Positions 1 through 8,843 of a DNA stretch of 64,000 nucleotides are shown here, piece by piece; position 1 is the stretch's first letter; each line of letters starts with the position of its first letter. This DNA is from Marinobacter sp. S6332. GTDB taxonomy: Bacteria; Pseudomonadota; Gammaproteobacteria; Pseudomonadales; Oleiphilaceae. The notes under the pieces are model-generated. The model made no database searches and was not told where the DNA came from. It saw only the letters and a list, made by a program, of their open reading frames with translations. The stretch spans positions 186,001 to 250,000 of the forward strand of contig NZ_JALKAP010000002.1 of NCBI RefSeq assembly GCF_023016045.1, read 5' to 3'. Position numbers and translations under genes: made by a program.

Positions 1-19
1 CAACAACAGTGTTGCTCAT
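1..19 (-). CDS. 5' end of an unidentified gene running off the window
   Basis: An ATG on the minus strand at 17-19 is preceded by AGGAG at a good distance (complement of about 26-30), so a gene starts here and continues beyond the window edge. Only six codons are visible (MSNTVV), which is too little to name a product. The 138 bases between it and the next gene must hold its promoter, but no confident -35/-10 pair was seen. Confidence 0.5.
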
Positions 20-157
20 GGGGGTCTCCTGCGGGCCGGACCGTAAATCCGGAGCATGGGTTTGTTTATCTGGAGGGTTTAAACCAGAGAGGGCGCAGAT
101 TCTAACCCACTCTGGCTCAGGTTCAAGTCAGTGCTGACCGAGGCCTTTAGCTAACGC

Positions 158-889
158 TTATTTTGTAGATTTAGAATGCTCCCGCTCCACAACAGCTGAT
201 AACTGGCCCCAACCCGGGCGGGTTAGGCGAATGTTGTCCACAAGCACGGTTGGGGTACTCGTCACCTGTAACTGCATAGCTACGCGACGGCTAGCTTCAA
301 CGGCTTCCCGGTGCAGCTCTGTTGTCATACAACGGCGGAAACGGCGCTCTTCCAAGCCCAGGTCATTTCCATAACGGGTAAAGGTTGCTACCGGGTCGTT
401 TGAACCGCTCCACTCAGTCTGCGAATCATACAGACGCTCGTGCATCTCCCAGTAAGCACCTTGATCGCCAGCGCAGCGGGCGGCCTGAGCAGCGGGAAAT
501 GCATTCTGATGTTGTTGCAAAGGCAAATCAAAATACACAAAGCGAACCTGCCCTGCTTCCACATACTCCTGCTTCAAGCGCTTACTCGCGCTCGCAAAAA
601 GGCCACAGGCCGGGCACTGGTAATCCGCAAACTCCCGCACAACAACCGGAGCATCTGCAGCGCCTACAGAAACACCATACTGATCCAACTGGGCAGGAAA
701 GGCTTCCGCATTTGGCCCGGCAACCGGTAATTCATCCGAAGTGGGTGTTGGCGCTGCCGTCAGGAAAAAAGCGCCAATCACAATAGCTGCGAGAACCAGC
801 ACACTCACCCCGATAACCAGAGGCTTTTTCGAACTTGTTTTCTTTTGCGGCGGCGCACCCGTTTGTTTGCGACGTTTTGCTTCACCCAT
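158..889 (-). CDS. Membrane-anchored DsbA-family thioredoxin-fold protein
   Basis: 243 aa. A basic N-terminus is followed by one membrane segment (about residues 23-44), a Thr/Pro-rich linker, and a DsbA-like thioredoxin domain with the redox motif CPAC at residues 92-95 and the cis-proline (T212-P213). This architecture belongs to the DsbA/Com1/ScsC-like group that faces the periplasm and oxidises, reduces or isomerises disulfides. The start is supported by AAAGGAG eight bases upstream. It is a single-gene unit divergent from the nitronate monooxygenase gene. Its specific substrate cannot be read from the sequence. Confidence 0.85.
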   Translation of the reverse strand: MGEAKRRKQTGAPPQKKTSSKKPLVIGVSVLVLAAIVIGAFFLTAAPTPTSDELPVAGPNAEAFPAQLDQYGVSVGAADAPVVVREFADYQCPACGLFASASKRLKQEYVEAGQVRFVYFDLPLQQHQNAFPAAQAARCAGDQGAYWEMHERLYDSQTEWSGSNDPVATFTRYGNDLGLEERRFRRCMTTELHREAVEASRRVAMQLQVTSTPTVLVDNIRLTRPGWGQLSAVVEREHSKSTK

Positions 890-1017
890 TCTTGACTCCT
901 TTCTGTTTTGCAGAGGTAACTCTGTGATTGTTAGCAGGCGAACATTCCCACATTCACTCAGGCAGGCTAAGATCCTTTATATCCTACATAAGTTCCAATA
1001 CAAATTAAGGAGATCAC

Positions 1018-1983
1018 ATGCCACGCCCTTCATTTAACAAAAACTCCCTCAGTTTACCCCTCGTCGCAGCTCCCATGTTTTTAATATCCGGGCCTGAATT
1101 GGCGCTGGCGTGCTGCCGGGAGGGTATCGTGGGTAGCTTCCCAGCCCTAAACCAACGCACGAGTGAAGGCTTCGAAGAGTGGCTGGTCCAGATGAACGAT
1201 GGGCTTGCCAAGTTGAAGGAAGAAAACCCGGAAGCCAACGTTGCGCCCTATGCGGTAAACCTCATCGTGCACCGCTCCAACCCGCGCTGGCAGGCGGATC
1301 TAGAACTGTGTGTAAAGCATCAGGTGCCCATTATCATTACGTCACTTGGTGCAGCAAGCCAAGTGGTTGAGGCCGTGCACAGCTATGGTGGCGCGGTATT
1401 CCACGATGTAACCAATCAAAAGCACGCACGCAAAGCGGCCGAAGCTGGTGTAGACGGCATTATTGCTGTTGCAGCTGGTGCTGGCGGGCATGCGGGCACT
1501 ATCAATCCCTTTGTGCTGGTGCACGAAATCCGCGAGGTGTTTGAGGGCATCATTTTGCTAGCTGGCGGACTCTCTCACGGTGAAGACGTACTGGCCGCAA
1601 AAGCCCTTGGTGCGGACTTGGCGTATATGGGAACTCGTTTTATTAACACCAACGAGTCCCGGGCAGAAGATGCCTATCGCACCATGATTATTGAGTCTGT
1701 TTCCAGCGACATTATCCACACACCCGCCGTTTCCGGAATACCAGCCAGCTTTATGCGGCAAAGCTTGGAAGCCGCTGGATTCCCAATGGATAAGCTAAAC
1801 CAGGCGGGTGAAATCAACTACGGCGAAAAGCTTAAACCGGTAGATGACGAAGCCAAGGCATGGAAAACCGTATGGTCGGCTGGTCAGGGTGTCAGCCAAA
1901 TCAATGATGTGGTCAGCGTTGAGGTTTTGGTCTCAAGGTTGAAGAAGGAATACGAGAGCGCCCTTGCGCAGCTTTGCAAATAA
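1018..1983 (+). CDS. NAD(P)H-dependent flavin oxidoreductase / nitronate monooxygenase family
   Basis: 321 aa TIM-barrel flavoprotein of the 2-nitropropane dioxygenase family. The GAGGHAG loop carries the His that acts as base in class I nitronate monooxygenases, and the later GGLSHGEDV and MGTRF segments form the FMN phosphate site. AAGGAG lies just upstream of the ATG. The family oxidises alkyl nitronates, but many members are only known as FMN reductases, so the physiological substrate is open. It converges on the chemoreceptor gene, with a shared hairpin between them. Confidence 0.85.
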   Translation: MPRPSFNKNSLSLPLVAAPMFLISGPELALACCREGIVGSFPALNQRTSEGFEEWLVQMNDGLAKLKEENPEANVAPYAVNLIVHRSNPRWQADLELCVKHQVPIIITSLGAASQVVEAVHSYGGAVFHDVTNQKHARKAAEAGVDGIIAVAAGAGGHAGTINPFVLVHEIREVFEGIILLAGGLSHGEDVLAAKALGADLAYMGTRFINTNESRAEDAYRTMIIESVSSDIIHTPAVSGIPASFMRQSLEAAGFPMDKLNQAGEINYGEKLKPVDDEAKAWKTVWSAGQGVSQINDVVSVEVLVSRLKKEYESALAQLCK

Positions 1984-2011
1984 GCAAACCTAACTCCGTA
2001 ATTAACAGGCA

Positions 2012-2038
2012 CCCAGTTCCGTCAGACTCGGAACTGGG
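2012..2038. terminator. Perfect hairpin between convergent genes
   Basis: CCCAGTTCCG at 2012-2021 and its exact complement at 2029-2038 form a 10-bp stem with a 7-nt loop. The right arm is the last codons of the chemoreceptor gene and its TGA stop lies in the loop. No strong T-run follows on either strand, so termination is inferred from position and stem strength. Confidence 0.5.
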
Positions 2039-3962
2039 ATGCCTTGCCTTGCAACGCCAAGAGTAGTTCACTAATTTCATGGCTAGCGGTATCGGAACGC
2101 TTGATCGCCTCAACCGTTGCCTCGGATGAGTGAGCAATGCCCTCAACGCTCACGCTTGCTTTTTCTGCCTGTCGGCCTTCCTGCTCGGCAACCGACGAAA
2201 TACCCAAAGCGCGTTCCTGCAGACTGCTCAGCAACTGATTGATCTGCTCAAAATGCTCATCAGCACGGCGGAACGCTGCAGACGATTCTGCAACCTGTTC
2301 TGATACCTCGCCAATCACCAATACGGCTTGCTTGCTGCCCTGTTGCAAGCCCGCAATGATCGCCTCGATCTCGGTGGTAGACGCCTGTGTTCGGCTGGCC
2401 AGTGTTCTCACCTCATCGGCAACAACCGCAAAACCTCGGCCCGATTCACCTGCTCTGGCCGCCTCTATGGCTGCGTTAAGCGCCAGCAAGTTAGTCTGCT
2501 CTGCAATGGCACCTATAACCGACAACACTGTGGTGATTTGTGTGCTTTGTTTATCGAGTGCACTTACAGCTTCTACGGCCTTTTGAACATTAAGCACAAC
2601 ATCATCGAGGCGCTTCAACACATCGCGGGATATGGCTGCTGTTGCATCACTCTCGGTGCTGACACTTCGCACCGCGCCAGCCATTTCCTCAATATTCTGG
2701 GCAACACCGGCAATGCTGTGGGACATAGCCGCCATGGTTTCGGACACTTCCACCACTTCCTGCTGCTGCGCGCCTACCGCTGCAACCGCATCATGGCTGA
2801 CCTCGCCTTGGGCCCGAGCCTGCCCTACCGCAGATTCCGCAGAGCTCTTAACATCGGTTACCAGCTCTTGAATGCGGGCAATAAACTTGTTCACCCCTCG
2901 GGCCATCTCTGTCAGTTCGTCATTGCCCTTGAGGTTTACACGGCGGGTCAAATCGGCCTCGCCATCAGCAATGCCGCGAATCGCGGAGTTCAAACGTAAA
3001 ACTCTAGGCAGCACGCTACCGCCGAGTACCGCTGCTATCAAAATCAGAAGCACAATCATGGAACTCACAGCAACCAATGTGAGGCTAGATGATAAACCCG
3101 ATGCCTCCGTGCGAAGCGCACCTACCGTCTCGCTGATACGGGATTGCGTATCTGCGCCGATATCGGTGAGTTGCTGCTGAAGCCGCTGATTCACTTGCTC
3201 GGTTTCAGTTTCAAGGGTTTGTCTTGCCGTGTTAATACTGCTCGCAAGCGCGGTACCGAACTCTTTTTCCAACTGTGCTAGATCGCGGTTGATGCCATCC
3301 AGCGCCAACCCGATCTTTAGCTGCCCAATTGCAGAACCTTTGGGCTTAATGTCTGCGGTGATAATCACTACGTTCGAATCACGAGTTGCAGCCTCCAGTA
3401 CGCGGTTTGCCGCCCCTCGACCCTCACCCTGCTCCATAAGAGCAAGTACGCGCTCATCAGTACGATCAACATAACGGGTCAGGCGCTTTCCATACTGGTC
3501 AAAATAGATCGCGAAAAGTACCGACTCTCTCGCATCTGCCAACTCCACAAGATTGGTAAGCCGCGGAACATCCCGATCCCATATCAGCGGCGCGGCAACA
3601 GCTGCCAAAACATCCGCCAGCCCTTGCGCCTCTGCCATAACAGCGTTTCGAACATTCTCTGCGACCTGTTCCTGCTGCTGGCGCTGCTTAAGCGTAAGTT
3701 CCGCAGCAAGCTCACTAACGCTTTCTTCGCGCATGGCCTGCAAGCGCAACCGAACATCATCGCGGGTGGTTTCAAAAGAGTCGCTGAGTTGATCACTGCT
3801 CTGCTCAAGGGCTGAACTAGCAGTGCCTATTAAGCGCTCAACTTGGTTCGTGATCAGCCATTGACTGATCACAACCTGCGCTACACCAGCGACAATAAGC
3901 GCAATAAAGACTGGCCGAATCAGCCGACTGGTGATTAAATTTTTGAAGAAAAGAGAGGCCAT
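2022..3962 (-). CDS. Methyl-accepting chemotaxis protein
   Basis: 646 aa from the ATG at 3960-3962, which has GGGAG seven bases upstream; a TTG two codons earlier is less likely. There is an N-terminal membrane segment (about 17-37), a sensor region of about 250 residues with coiled-coil stretches on both sides, a second membrane segment near 290-312, a HAMP domain, and a long cytoplasmic coiled coil. The signalling tip is at 488-522, beginning [18 protein letters not shown] and ending [10 protein letters not shown]. It would report an unknown periplasmic signal to CheA/CheW. No CheB/CheR-docking pentapeptide is seen at the C-terminus. Confidence 0.93.
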   Translation of the reverse strand: MASLFFKNLITSRLIRPVFIALIVAGVAQVVISQWLITNQVERLIGTASSALEQSSDQLSDSFETTRDDVRLRLQAMREESVSELAAELTLKQRQQQEQVAENVRNAVMAEAQGLADVLAAVAAPLIWDRDVPRLTNLVELADARESVLFAIYFDQYGKRLTRYVDRTDERVLALMEQGEGRGAANRVLEAATRDSNVVIITADIKPKGSAIGQLKIGLALDGINRDLAQLEKEFGTALASSINTARQTLETETEQVNQRLQQQLTDIGADTQSRISETVGALRTEASGLSSSLTLVAVSSMIVLLILIAAVLGGSVLPRVLRLNSAIRGIADGEADLTRRVNLKGNDELTEMARGVNKFIARIQELVTDVKSSAESAVGQARAQGEVSHDAVAAVGAQQQEVVEVSETMAAMSHSIAGVAQNIEEMAGAVRSVSTESDATAAISRDVLKRLDDVVLNVQKAVEAVSALDKQSTQITTVLSVIGAIAEQTNLLALNAAIEAARAGESGRGFAVVADEVRTLASRTQASTTEIEAIIAGLQQGSKQAVLVIGEVSEQVAESSAAFRRADEHFEQINQLLSSLQERALGISSVAEQEGRQAEKASVSVEGIAHSSEATVEAIKRSDTASHEISELLLALQGKASQFRV

Positions 3963-4097
3963 AAACAATCTCCCAACACGCTATTCCGGCATCCGGAGCA
4001 GTTGTTATTTTAATTATTGAGATGCATCTTATAGTAGTTGTAGCAAAGTAAATGACAAAGCGGGACCTCTTTATGTAGGGATTTGTTGCATATCTTT

Positions 4098-4117
4098 AAA
4101 AACAGCCCCAAGCGGCT
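4098..4117 (-). terminator. Likely intrinsic terminator of the DUF5666 cluster
   Basis: On the minus strand AGCC and GGCT enclose a 6-nt loop immediately at the stop codon of the last DUF5666 gene, followed by GTTTTT. The stem is short but the T-run is in the right place. Confidence 0.5.
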
Positions 4118-5598
4118 CATTCAAGCTCGACACTTGATGCTTCGTATTGATCCAAGAAATTGGACTTTCGCTTGTATTCAACTTCTATCACAACCTTCTC
4201 GTCACCCTTGAGCAGCGTTTCTAACTGACTGAGAGAAAAATCTTCAAACGCATCGTCTTCGATCCCGATAGACACTCCGAGAATCGTGATAGAAGAATAA
4301 GAAAGACCATCTTTTGCCAGCACACCCACAAGCTGGTACGCATCTTCGGGGCTGTCCTCAAGCTCACGCTCTACCTGAAGGGCTTCAAGATAAATCTTAC
4401 CGTCACCACCTTCTTTCTGCAGGCCAGACACCTCAACTTGAATCGACTCCGCCCCTGGTATCAGGTCACTGAGTAGCAGCGTTTCATCCGTATCATCATC
4501 TGTAATAATTGTTCTCGGAGTTACACTCACTCGAACGCCACCCACCAAAAAGCTATCGGTGCTCAGATCTACAGCGTCTATTGTGCCTGCGACCTCAGCA
4601 TTGCCATCTCTAATTTCAATTTCAGTAGCGTGTACGAAATGGCCGGATACAAATTCACCTTCAACCTGCACTAGCAAACCTTCTTTGAGGTCTTCCAGAG
4701 CTAGATCATCCCACTCTGTCTCTTGTGTTATCTGAATCACCAGCCCATTGAGACCAAACGTCTGGTCAACCTCGTTGTAGCTCGAAGAGACTGGGCCTGC
4801 GATTTCGATATCCTCACCGGCAGGGCGATACCGACGAAAATCATCAAGTTGTATCCGCTTGGCTATAAGCGTGTTGCTTTCCGAGTCTTCACTCCCTTCA
4901 ATCTCAAAATACACTCCGGGCTTCAAATCCTCAGCAGACAGCCCTTCTACAAAACTGCTGTCGTCAAATCTAATCACAACGCCATTCATCGTGAACTGGT
5001 TTGGTCCAACTGAACCCGCGTCAACAGGTCCCTCCAGCTCTACTCGGTTATCACCATAAAACGCAGGGTTAAAACCAATATAACTAGCTCGGTAGTCACC
5101 ATCCGACTGACGCCAAGCGCTGATTCGCACATAGTCACCTTCTGCGAGGGTTGCAAGTGTTCTGTTCTTAAGAACAGTTTGCCGACCGGCAAAAACTTTT
5201 TGCCCATATATTTCGAATGAGACCGACTCCCTACCCGCACCCATTTGCAAATTGGAAACCTTGCCTCGCAGGGTGTCGTCATACTCCATCGAATCTGCAT
5301 CACCCGTACCGTCGGGATGCCACTCGCCTTCAATTCTCAGAATCATTCCTTCGTTAAGGTCGTTTTCCGAGGCAATTCCATCATTGCTTTGCACTTCTCT
5401 GTCTCGGATACCATCCGTAAAAAATTCAACGCCATTCACAAATACGCTGCCAAAGCCCGATACCGGCCCCACACTTGAACCAGTACCACGGATGCCACCG
5501 TCTGCCACTTGATAGTCGCCACCACACGCAGAAAAAAGACCAAGTGTTAGCACGGTCGCTAATGCTACGAGCACACGTTTGCGGGCTATCAGAATCAT
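4117..5598 (-). CDS. DUF5666-domain lipoprotein (paralogue A)
   Basis: 493 aa from the ATG at 5596-5598, preceded by GGAG. A signal peptide ends in a lipobox-like FSAC (Cys25), followed by Gly-rich sequence, so it is a predicted lipoprotein. The mature protein is built of repeated beta-rich units of the DUF5666 type, each with a phrase like 'G.vdavd...F.vnGv.v' and 'l..G..VeVeG', resembling OB-like barrels. The first conserved block (SVGPVSGFGSVFVNG) is nearly the same as in the paralogue at 7007-8437. It is the last gene of a minus-strand cluster with two DUF6502-type genes. The function of this family is unknown. Confidence 0.85.
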   Translation of the reverse strand: MILIARKRVLVALATVLTLGLFSACGGDYQVADGGIRGTGSSVGPVSGFGSVFVNGVEFFTDGIRDREVQSNDGIASENDLNEGMILRIEGEWHPDGTGDADSMEYDDTLRGKVSNLQMGAGRESVSFEIYGQKVFAGRQTVLKNRTLATLAEGDYVRISAWRQSDGDYRASYIGFNPAFYGDNRVELEGPVDAGSVGPNQFTMNGVVIRFDDSSFVEGLSAEDLKPGVYFEIEGSEDSESNTLIAKRIQLDDFRRYRPAGEDIEIAGPVSSSYNEVDQTFGLNGLVIQITQETEWDDLALEDLKEGLLVQVEGEFVSGHFVHATEIEIRDGNAEVAGTIDAVDLSTDSFLVGGVRVSVTPRTIITDDDTDETLLLSDLIPGAESIQVEVSGLQKEGGDGKIYLEALQVERELEDSPEDAYQLVGVLAKDGLSYSSITILGVSIGIEDDAFEDFSLSQLETLLKGDEKVVIEVEYKRKSNFLDQYEASSVELE

Positions 5599-5652
5599 TG
5601 CTCTCTCCGCGCTGGACAAGTCGACTTTGTGTGGTTTTTTTGGTGGCTCGTA

Positions 5653-6054
5653 TCAGACATCGTCGTTATGCCGTCTACCTGCGTTTCTGCCGGGACTATA
5701 CACTTTCCGTCTTACTACTGGTGGGGACTCTAAGCTGGGAGCATCGTGTACATAGGTACTTCGTCTAAGGAGAAGTTGTCCGCTATCCAGTTGTTCAACC
5801 AAACCTTTGCGTAGAAGTTCATTGAGTACCACTACAGGCACAAAACTGGGATTAACTGCATGCACAAGCTGATTAAAGTTAGGCTCATTCTGCGTGTTGG
5901 TTGCGAGTAAGATGGGATGCTCATTCTCGTCAAGGAACGCGATTGCGCTGATCCAATGGCTCACTACTTCCCGGCCAGAAGGGGACAACAGTGTGCTGGC
6001 GAGTTCCGTTGGCTCCCAGCGGCATACAAGTTCTGATTGCTTATCAGGCCTCAT
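5653..6054 (-). CDS. Half-length DUF6502-like protein
   Basis: 133 aa. Its ATG overlaps the TGA of the upstream DUF6502 gene (ATGA), so translation is probably coupled. It aligns by eye with the middle of that neighbour: 'vvS.Wi....f.d....P..L' and 'vvLnELlRkgLVeqldsGqLlLrrstYV' correspond to 'VVSGWVNDAQFKD' and 'VLDELLRVNLVSVHKDTGELSLNQRAYV'. It lacks the N-terminal helix-turn-helix-like part. It may be a dimerisation or modulator subunit of the full-length protein, or a duplicated fragment kept in frame. A 54-nt gap separates it from the following lipoprotein gene. Confidence 0.7.
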   Translation of the reverse strand: MRPDKQSELVCRWEPTELASTLLSPSGREVVSHWISAIAFLDENEHPILLATNTQNEPNFNQLVHAVNPSFVPVVVLNELLRKGLVEQLDSGQLLLRRSTYVHDAPSLESPPVVRRKVYSPGRNAGRRHNDDV

Positions 6055-6929
6055 GACGCGTTCTCTTGGCGAGAACTGAGCAAGTGTGTTTCTTTACACT
6101 GTGGATCTTCAAAGTAAAACACGCTAACACCTGTTCTGATTGATTCCGACGACGAACCAGCAATCGGTTCCCCTGATACATCGCGATCTTTTGGCCCTAG
6201 CCATGAATCCAACTGCTCAAGCATTTTCTGGGATTGTTCCGCAGCGTGTATGCGCCAAGCGTCCATAACCTCTGAAGGTATGTTGTTATAGGTCAACGTG
6301 CGCTGAAAAAGTGGCTGTTGGCCGCTTTTGCCACAAGCTAAGTTATGATCCATTGTGGCTATAAGGTCTGACACATCCTCTCCAAAAATTTGAAGCATTT
6401 TTTGACTGTCGCCAGCAGGTACATAGGCTCTTTGGTTTAAAGATAGCTCACCAGTGTCTTTATGCACAGACACTAGATTAACCCGCAATAATTCATCCAA
6501 CACAGCACGCGGTGGCATATCCCCACTGTACTTTTTTGCCAGTTGACAAAAACTCACGGGACCCTCAAAAGGAAGTTCAGCGGGTTCGCCAGTGGCATCT
6601 TTAAACTGTGCATCGTTTACCCAGCCAGAGACAACGCGAGATGCCCGGTTCGTATTGAGCACTTCAAAGGTAGCAGTGTGACGCCCTGCTAGAATCTCGC
6701 GCTGGCGCTTAACTTCTTTTCGCGTTAGCCCTGTCATAACCGCCGCCGCAGAGTCGGTTGCTTTGCGTCGATCACCAGAGAAATCTTTCAGCGCTGCTTC
6801 CACATATGCGCGTTTAACCAATTCGGAAAACTCACCAAAAGGAATACCATTACGCAAAAGCAGCCTCGCAAGGGGCCGCAAAATGCGGAACAGAGCCTGA
6901 TGTAATGGGTTGGTGCGGGGATCAGTCAT
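6051..6929 (-). CDS. DUF6502 family protein with HTH-like N-terminus
   Basis: 292 aa. The N-terminal 80 residues (LLRNGIPFGEFSELVKRAYV, then AAVMTGLTRKEVKRQRE) look like a winged helix-turn-helix, which suggests a DNA-binding regulator. The middle has the DUF6502 core (SFCQLAKKYSGDMPPRAVLDELLR). The family is known to occur next to DUF5666 genes. No good ribosome-binding site precedes the ATG. Instead a TGGGA-N6-TCCCA palindrome lies 4-19 bases upstream, together with a tiny in-phase leader ORF whose stop overlaps this start. It follows the DUF5666 gene at 7007-8437 by 77 bases and may share its transcript. Confidence 0.75.
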   Translation of the reverse strand: MTDPRTNPLHQALFRILRPLARLLLRNGIPFGEFSELVKRAYVEAALKDFSGDRRKATDSAAAVMTGLTRKEVKRQREILAGRHTATFEVLNTNRASRVVSGWVNDAQFKDATGEPAELPFEGPVSFCQLAKKYSGDMPPRAVLDELLRVNLVSVHKDTGELSLNQRAYVPAGDSQKMLQIFGEDVSDLIATMDHNLACGKSGQQPLFQRTLTYNNIPSEVMDAWRIHAAEQSQKMLEQLDSWLGPKDRDVSGEPIAGSSSESIRTGVSVFYFEDPQCKETHLLSSRQENAS

Positions 6930-6932
6930 GTT

Positions 6933-6948
6933 TGGGATTGTATTCCCA
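6933..6948. promoter_or_regulatory. TGGGA-N6-TCCCA palindrome at the DUF6502 start
   Basis: TGGGA and TCCCA arms (6933-6937, 6944-6948) with a 6-nt spacer sit where the ribosome-binding site of the DUF6502 gene would be. Two sites of the same design lie upstream of the DUF5666 gene at 8497-8538. A shared operator, possibly bound by the DUF6502 protein itself, is an inference. Confidence 0.5.
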
Positions 6949-7006
6949 TGGCGCCACTAAAAGCCAGCAGTGCGGGCAAGATCAACTCACCCGCACCGCC
7001 AGCGCA

Positions 7007-8437
7007 TCACTGATCTGGACTATCAATCAACTCATACTCGCCAGCGCCCGTGGCACAATACTCAAGTTCCACCGCACTCTGGGGCTCCAAGTCGCCAAGG
7101 CTAAAGAGGCCGGGCAGTATCTCCAAGTTCATAACGCGGATTGAGCCTGAATCAGTCACTGTAATTCTGGCTTCCAGTTCTGCGCAATCATCATCGCTTT
7201 GGCCTTCGTACTTCACAACGGCAGCTTCTAGATAGCCACCATCGCTGTCACGCTGAAAACCTTCTACTTCCAGATAGTCACCGACGTTGAAGCTTTGGAT
7301 ATCGAGAACCCGTGTACGGCGCTCATCATCGTTGCCTTCGTCGATAAGCGTGCTGGCCGTTAACTGAACCTTAACGCCACCGACCATGAGTATTTCATTT
7401 ACTAAATCTATCGACTCAACAGCGCCTTCCAGTTCGACATTCGATTCCTGACCTTCGATGTCTTCAGCATACAAAACACCCTCACGAAACTCGCCTTCCA
7501 CCTGAACATGCATGCCGTTTTGCAGGCTCTCTTCGCGGATATCATCAAACTCTGAGTTATCTGTAACCCTCACCAGTACGCCGTTAATATAGAACTGGCG
7601 GTTAGCTTCGTCATAGTCATACAAGTCGCCGGATACTTCGACGTCATCACCTTCATCATCCAACCAATGGCTTTCCTTATCGATTTCTGCAGCCAGAAGC
7701 GTTTGTTTATCGGTAGACAACGTCCCTTCTACTTCCACCGTCATGCCATCAGCCAAACTGTCTAAAACAAACCCGCCTTCCGGCTGTGCGCTTGTATAGT
7801 CGATCGGGAAGTTTCTGATCGTGAAGGTTTGGGCCAGCTTGTCTAAGTTCTCAACGACGCCCTCGATCTCTACGTCGTTAGCGCCCTCAAAATCAAAGTC
7901 GATCCCTCTCACGCCCACGTAGCTTGCTCGGAACTTACCTTCCGCTGTTCGCCAGCCACTAATGCGAACCCGATAATCCGCGGCTCTACTTGCCAACTCA
8001 ATGGGTGCAACACCACGGAAAACAGTTTGGCCATCAACAATTACGGTCTGACCAAGCATATTGATCTCGCCCATACGACTGCTGGCATCCCAAGACATTG
8101 AGCTAACTGGACCACGTAAGGTGTCGTCATAGCTGACGACCCTCGCTTCGCCTTCTCCTTGTCGACCCCAATCGCCCTGAACTTTCAAGATCATGCCCTT
8201 GTCCAGCTGCGCTTCACGCACGACACCGTCATCACTAAGAACAGTGCCGTCTGTTCTAAACCTTGTGCCATTCACATACACACTGCCAAAACCAGAGATT
8301 GGGCCGACACTGGTACCCGACGAAGTTTGACTCGGGCTAGAGCTCTCGGAACCACTACCACCACAGGCAATGAGCGAGCTTGCAAGAGCGCCGGTTAAAG
8401 CGAACTTAACGGCTGAAGCTAAAAGGTTGTGTTTCAT
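7007..8437 (-). CDS. DUF5666-domain lipoprotein (paralogue B)
   Basis: 476 aa from the ATG at 8435-8437 with GGAG seven bases upstream. The signal peptide ends in SLIAC (Cys25), followed by GGSGSESSS, a typical lipoprotein start with a flexible tether. The mature part repeats DUF5666 units, including 'SVGPISGFGSVYVNG', 'VEIEGVVENLD', 'VEVSGDLYDYDE' and 'VELEGAVESIDL'. It is strongly acidic, as expected for an exported protein in a marine organism. It is the promoter-proximal gene of the cluster; two palindromes lie 60-101 bases upstream of its start. Its role is unknown. Confidence 0.85.
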   Translation of the reverse strand: MKHNLLASAVKFALTGALASSLIACGGSGSESSSPSQTSSGTSVGPISGFGSVYVNGTRFRTDGTVLSDDGVVREAQLDKGMILKVQGDWGRQGEGEARVVSYDDTLRGPVSSMSWDASSRMGEINMLGQTVIVDGQTVFRGVAPIELASRAADYRVRISGWRTAEGKFRASYVGVRGIDFDFEGANDVEIEGVVENLDKLAQTFTIRNFPIDYTSAQPEGGFVLDSLADGMTVEVEGTLSTDKQTLLAAEIDKESHWLDDEGDDVEVSGDLYDYDEANRQFYINGVLVRVTDNSEFDDIREESLQNGMHVQVEGEFREGVLYAEDIEGQESNVELEGAVESIDLVNEILMVGGVKVQLTASTLIDEGNDDERRTRVLDIQSFNVGDYLEVEGFQRDSDGGYLEAAVVKYEGQSDDDCAELEARITVTDSGSIRVMNLEILPGLFSLGDLEPQSAVELEYCATGAGEYELIDSPDQ

Positions 8438-8496
8438 CACGTATCTCCGGGCTACTGTACAAAGTTTAGGCAATCAAATTTGACGCCCCAGCGAAG

Positions 8497-8538
8497 TGGG
8501 ATTATTTTCCCAAATTCAATATTGGGAATTTATTCCCA
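8497..8538. promoter_or_regulatory. Two TGGGA-N6-TCCCA palindromes upstream of the DUF5666 cluster
   Basis: Sites at 8497-8512 and 8523-8538 each have TGGGA and TCCCA arms with a 6-nt A/T spacer, centres 26 bp apart. They match the site at 6933-6948. Their position before the first gene of the cluster suits an operator or activator site. Confidence 0.55.
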
Positions 8539-8635
8539 TTTAGCGCTTTTGTCCAGCGTCCTTTACTTTTAATTTATGAACTTTCAGACAGTCTGAGCGT
8601 AACCTTATGACCATCAACAGATTGCGAGATGAGAA

Positions 8636-8809
8636 ATGCTGGGATTTTTGAAGGGCGATCCAAGGAAAAAACTGCAGAAAGAGTACGAAAGCAAGCTTGA
8701 AAAAGCGCTTCATGCACAGAGAAACGGGGATTTAAGAAGCCACGGTACTTTGATGGAAGAGGCAGAAAAGATTTACGCCGAAATTAAAGCGTTCGACGCA
8801 AACCAGTAA
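8636..8809 (+). CDS. DUF6435 family small protein
   Basis: 57 aa, beginning MLGFLKGDPRKKLQ and ending EIKAFDANQ. The pattern 'GDPrkKLqkeYesklekAlhAQRnGdlrs...EAEkIyaeI' is that of the short, highly charged and helical DUF6435 family of marine gammaproteobacteria. It has no signal peptide or membrane segment. A GATGAG stretch lies shortly upstream of the ATG. It stands alone between the DUF5666 cluster and cbpM, on the opposite strand to both. No function is known. Confidence 0.75.
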   Translation: MLGFLKGDPRKKLQKEYESKLEKALHAQRNGDLRSHGTLMEEAEKIYAEIKAFDANQ

Positions 8810-8843
8810 AACGGATTTTAACAATGAGTGGTGCCGGGGGAGG

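Noticed and set aside
2328-2999. Long antisense frame opposite the chemoreceptor
   Set aside because: Composition follows the codon structure of the real gene on the other strand. Similar antisense frames at 9495-10169, 14339-14983 and 29131-29769 were rejected for the same reason.
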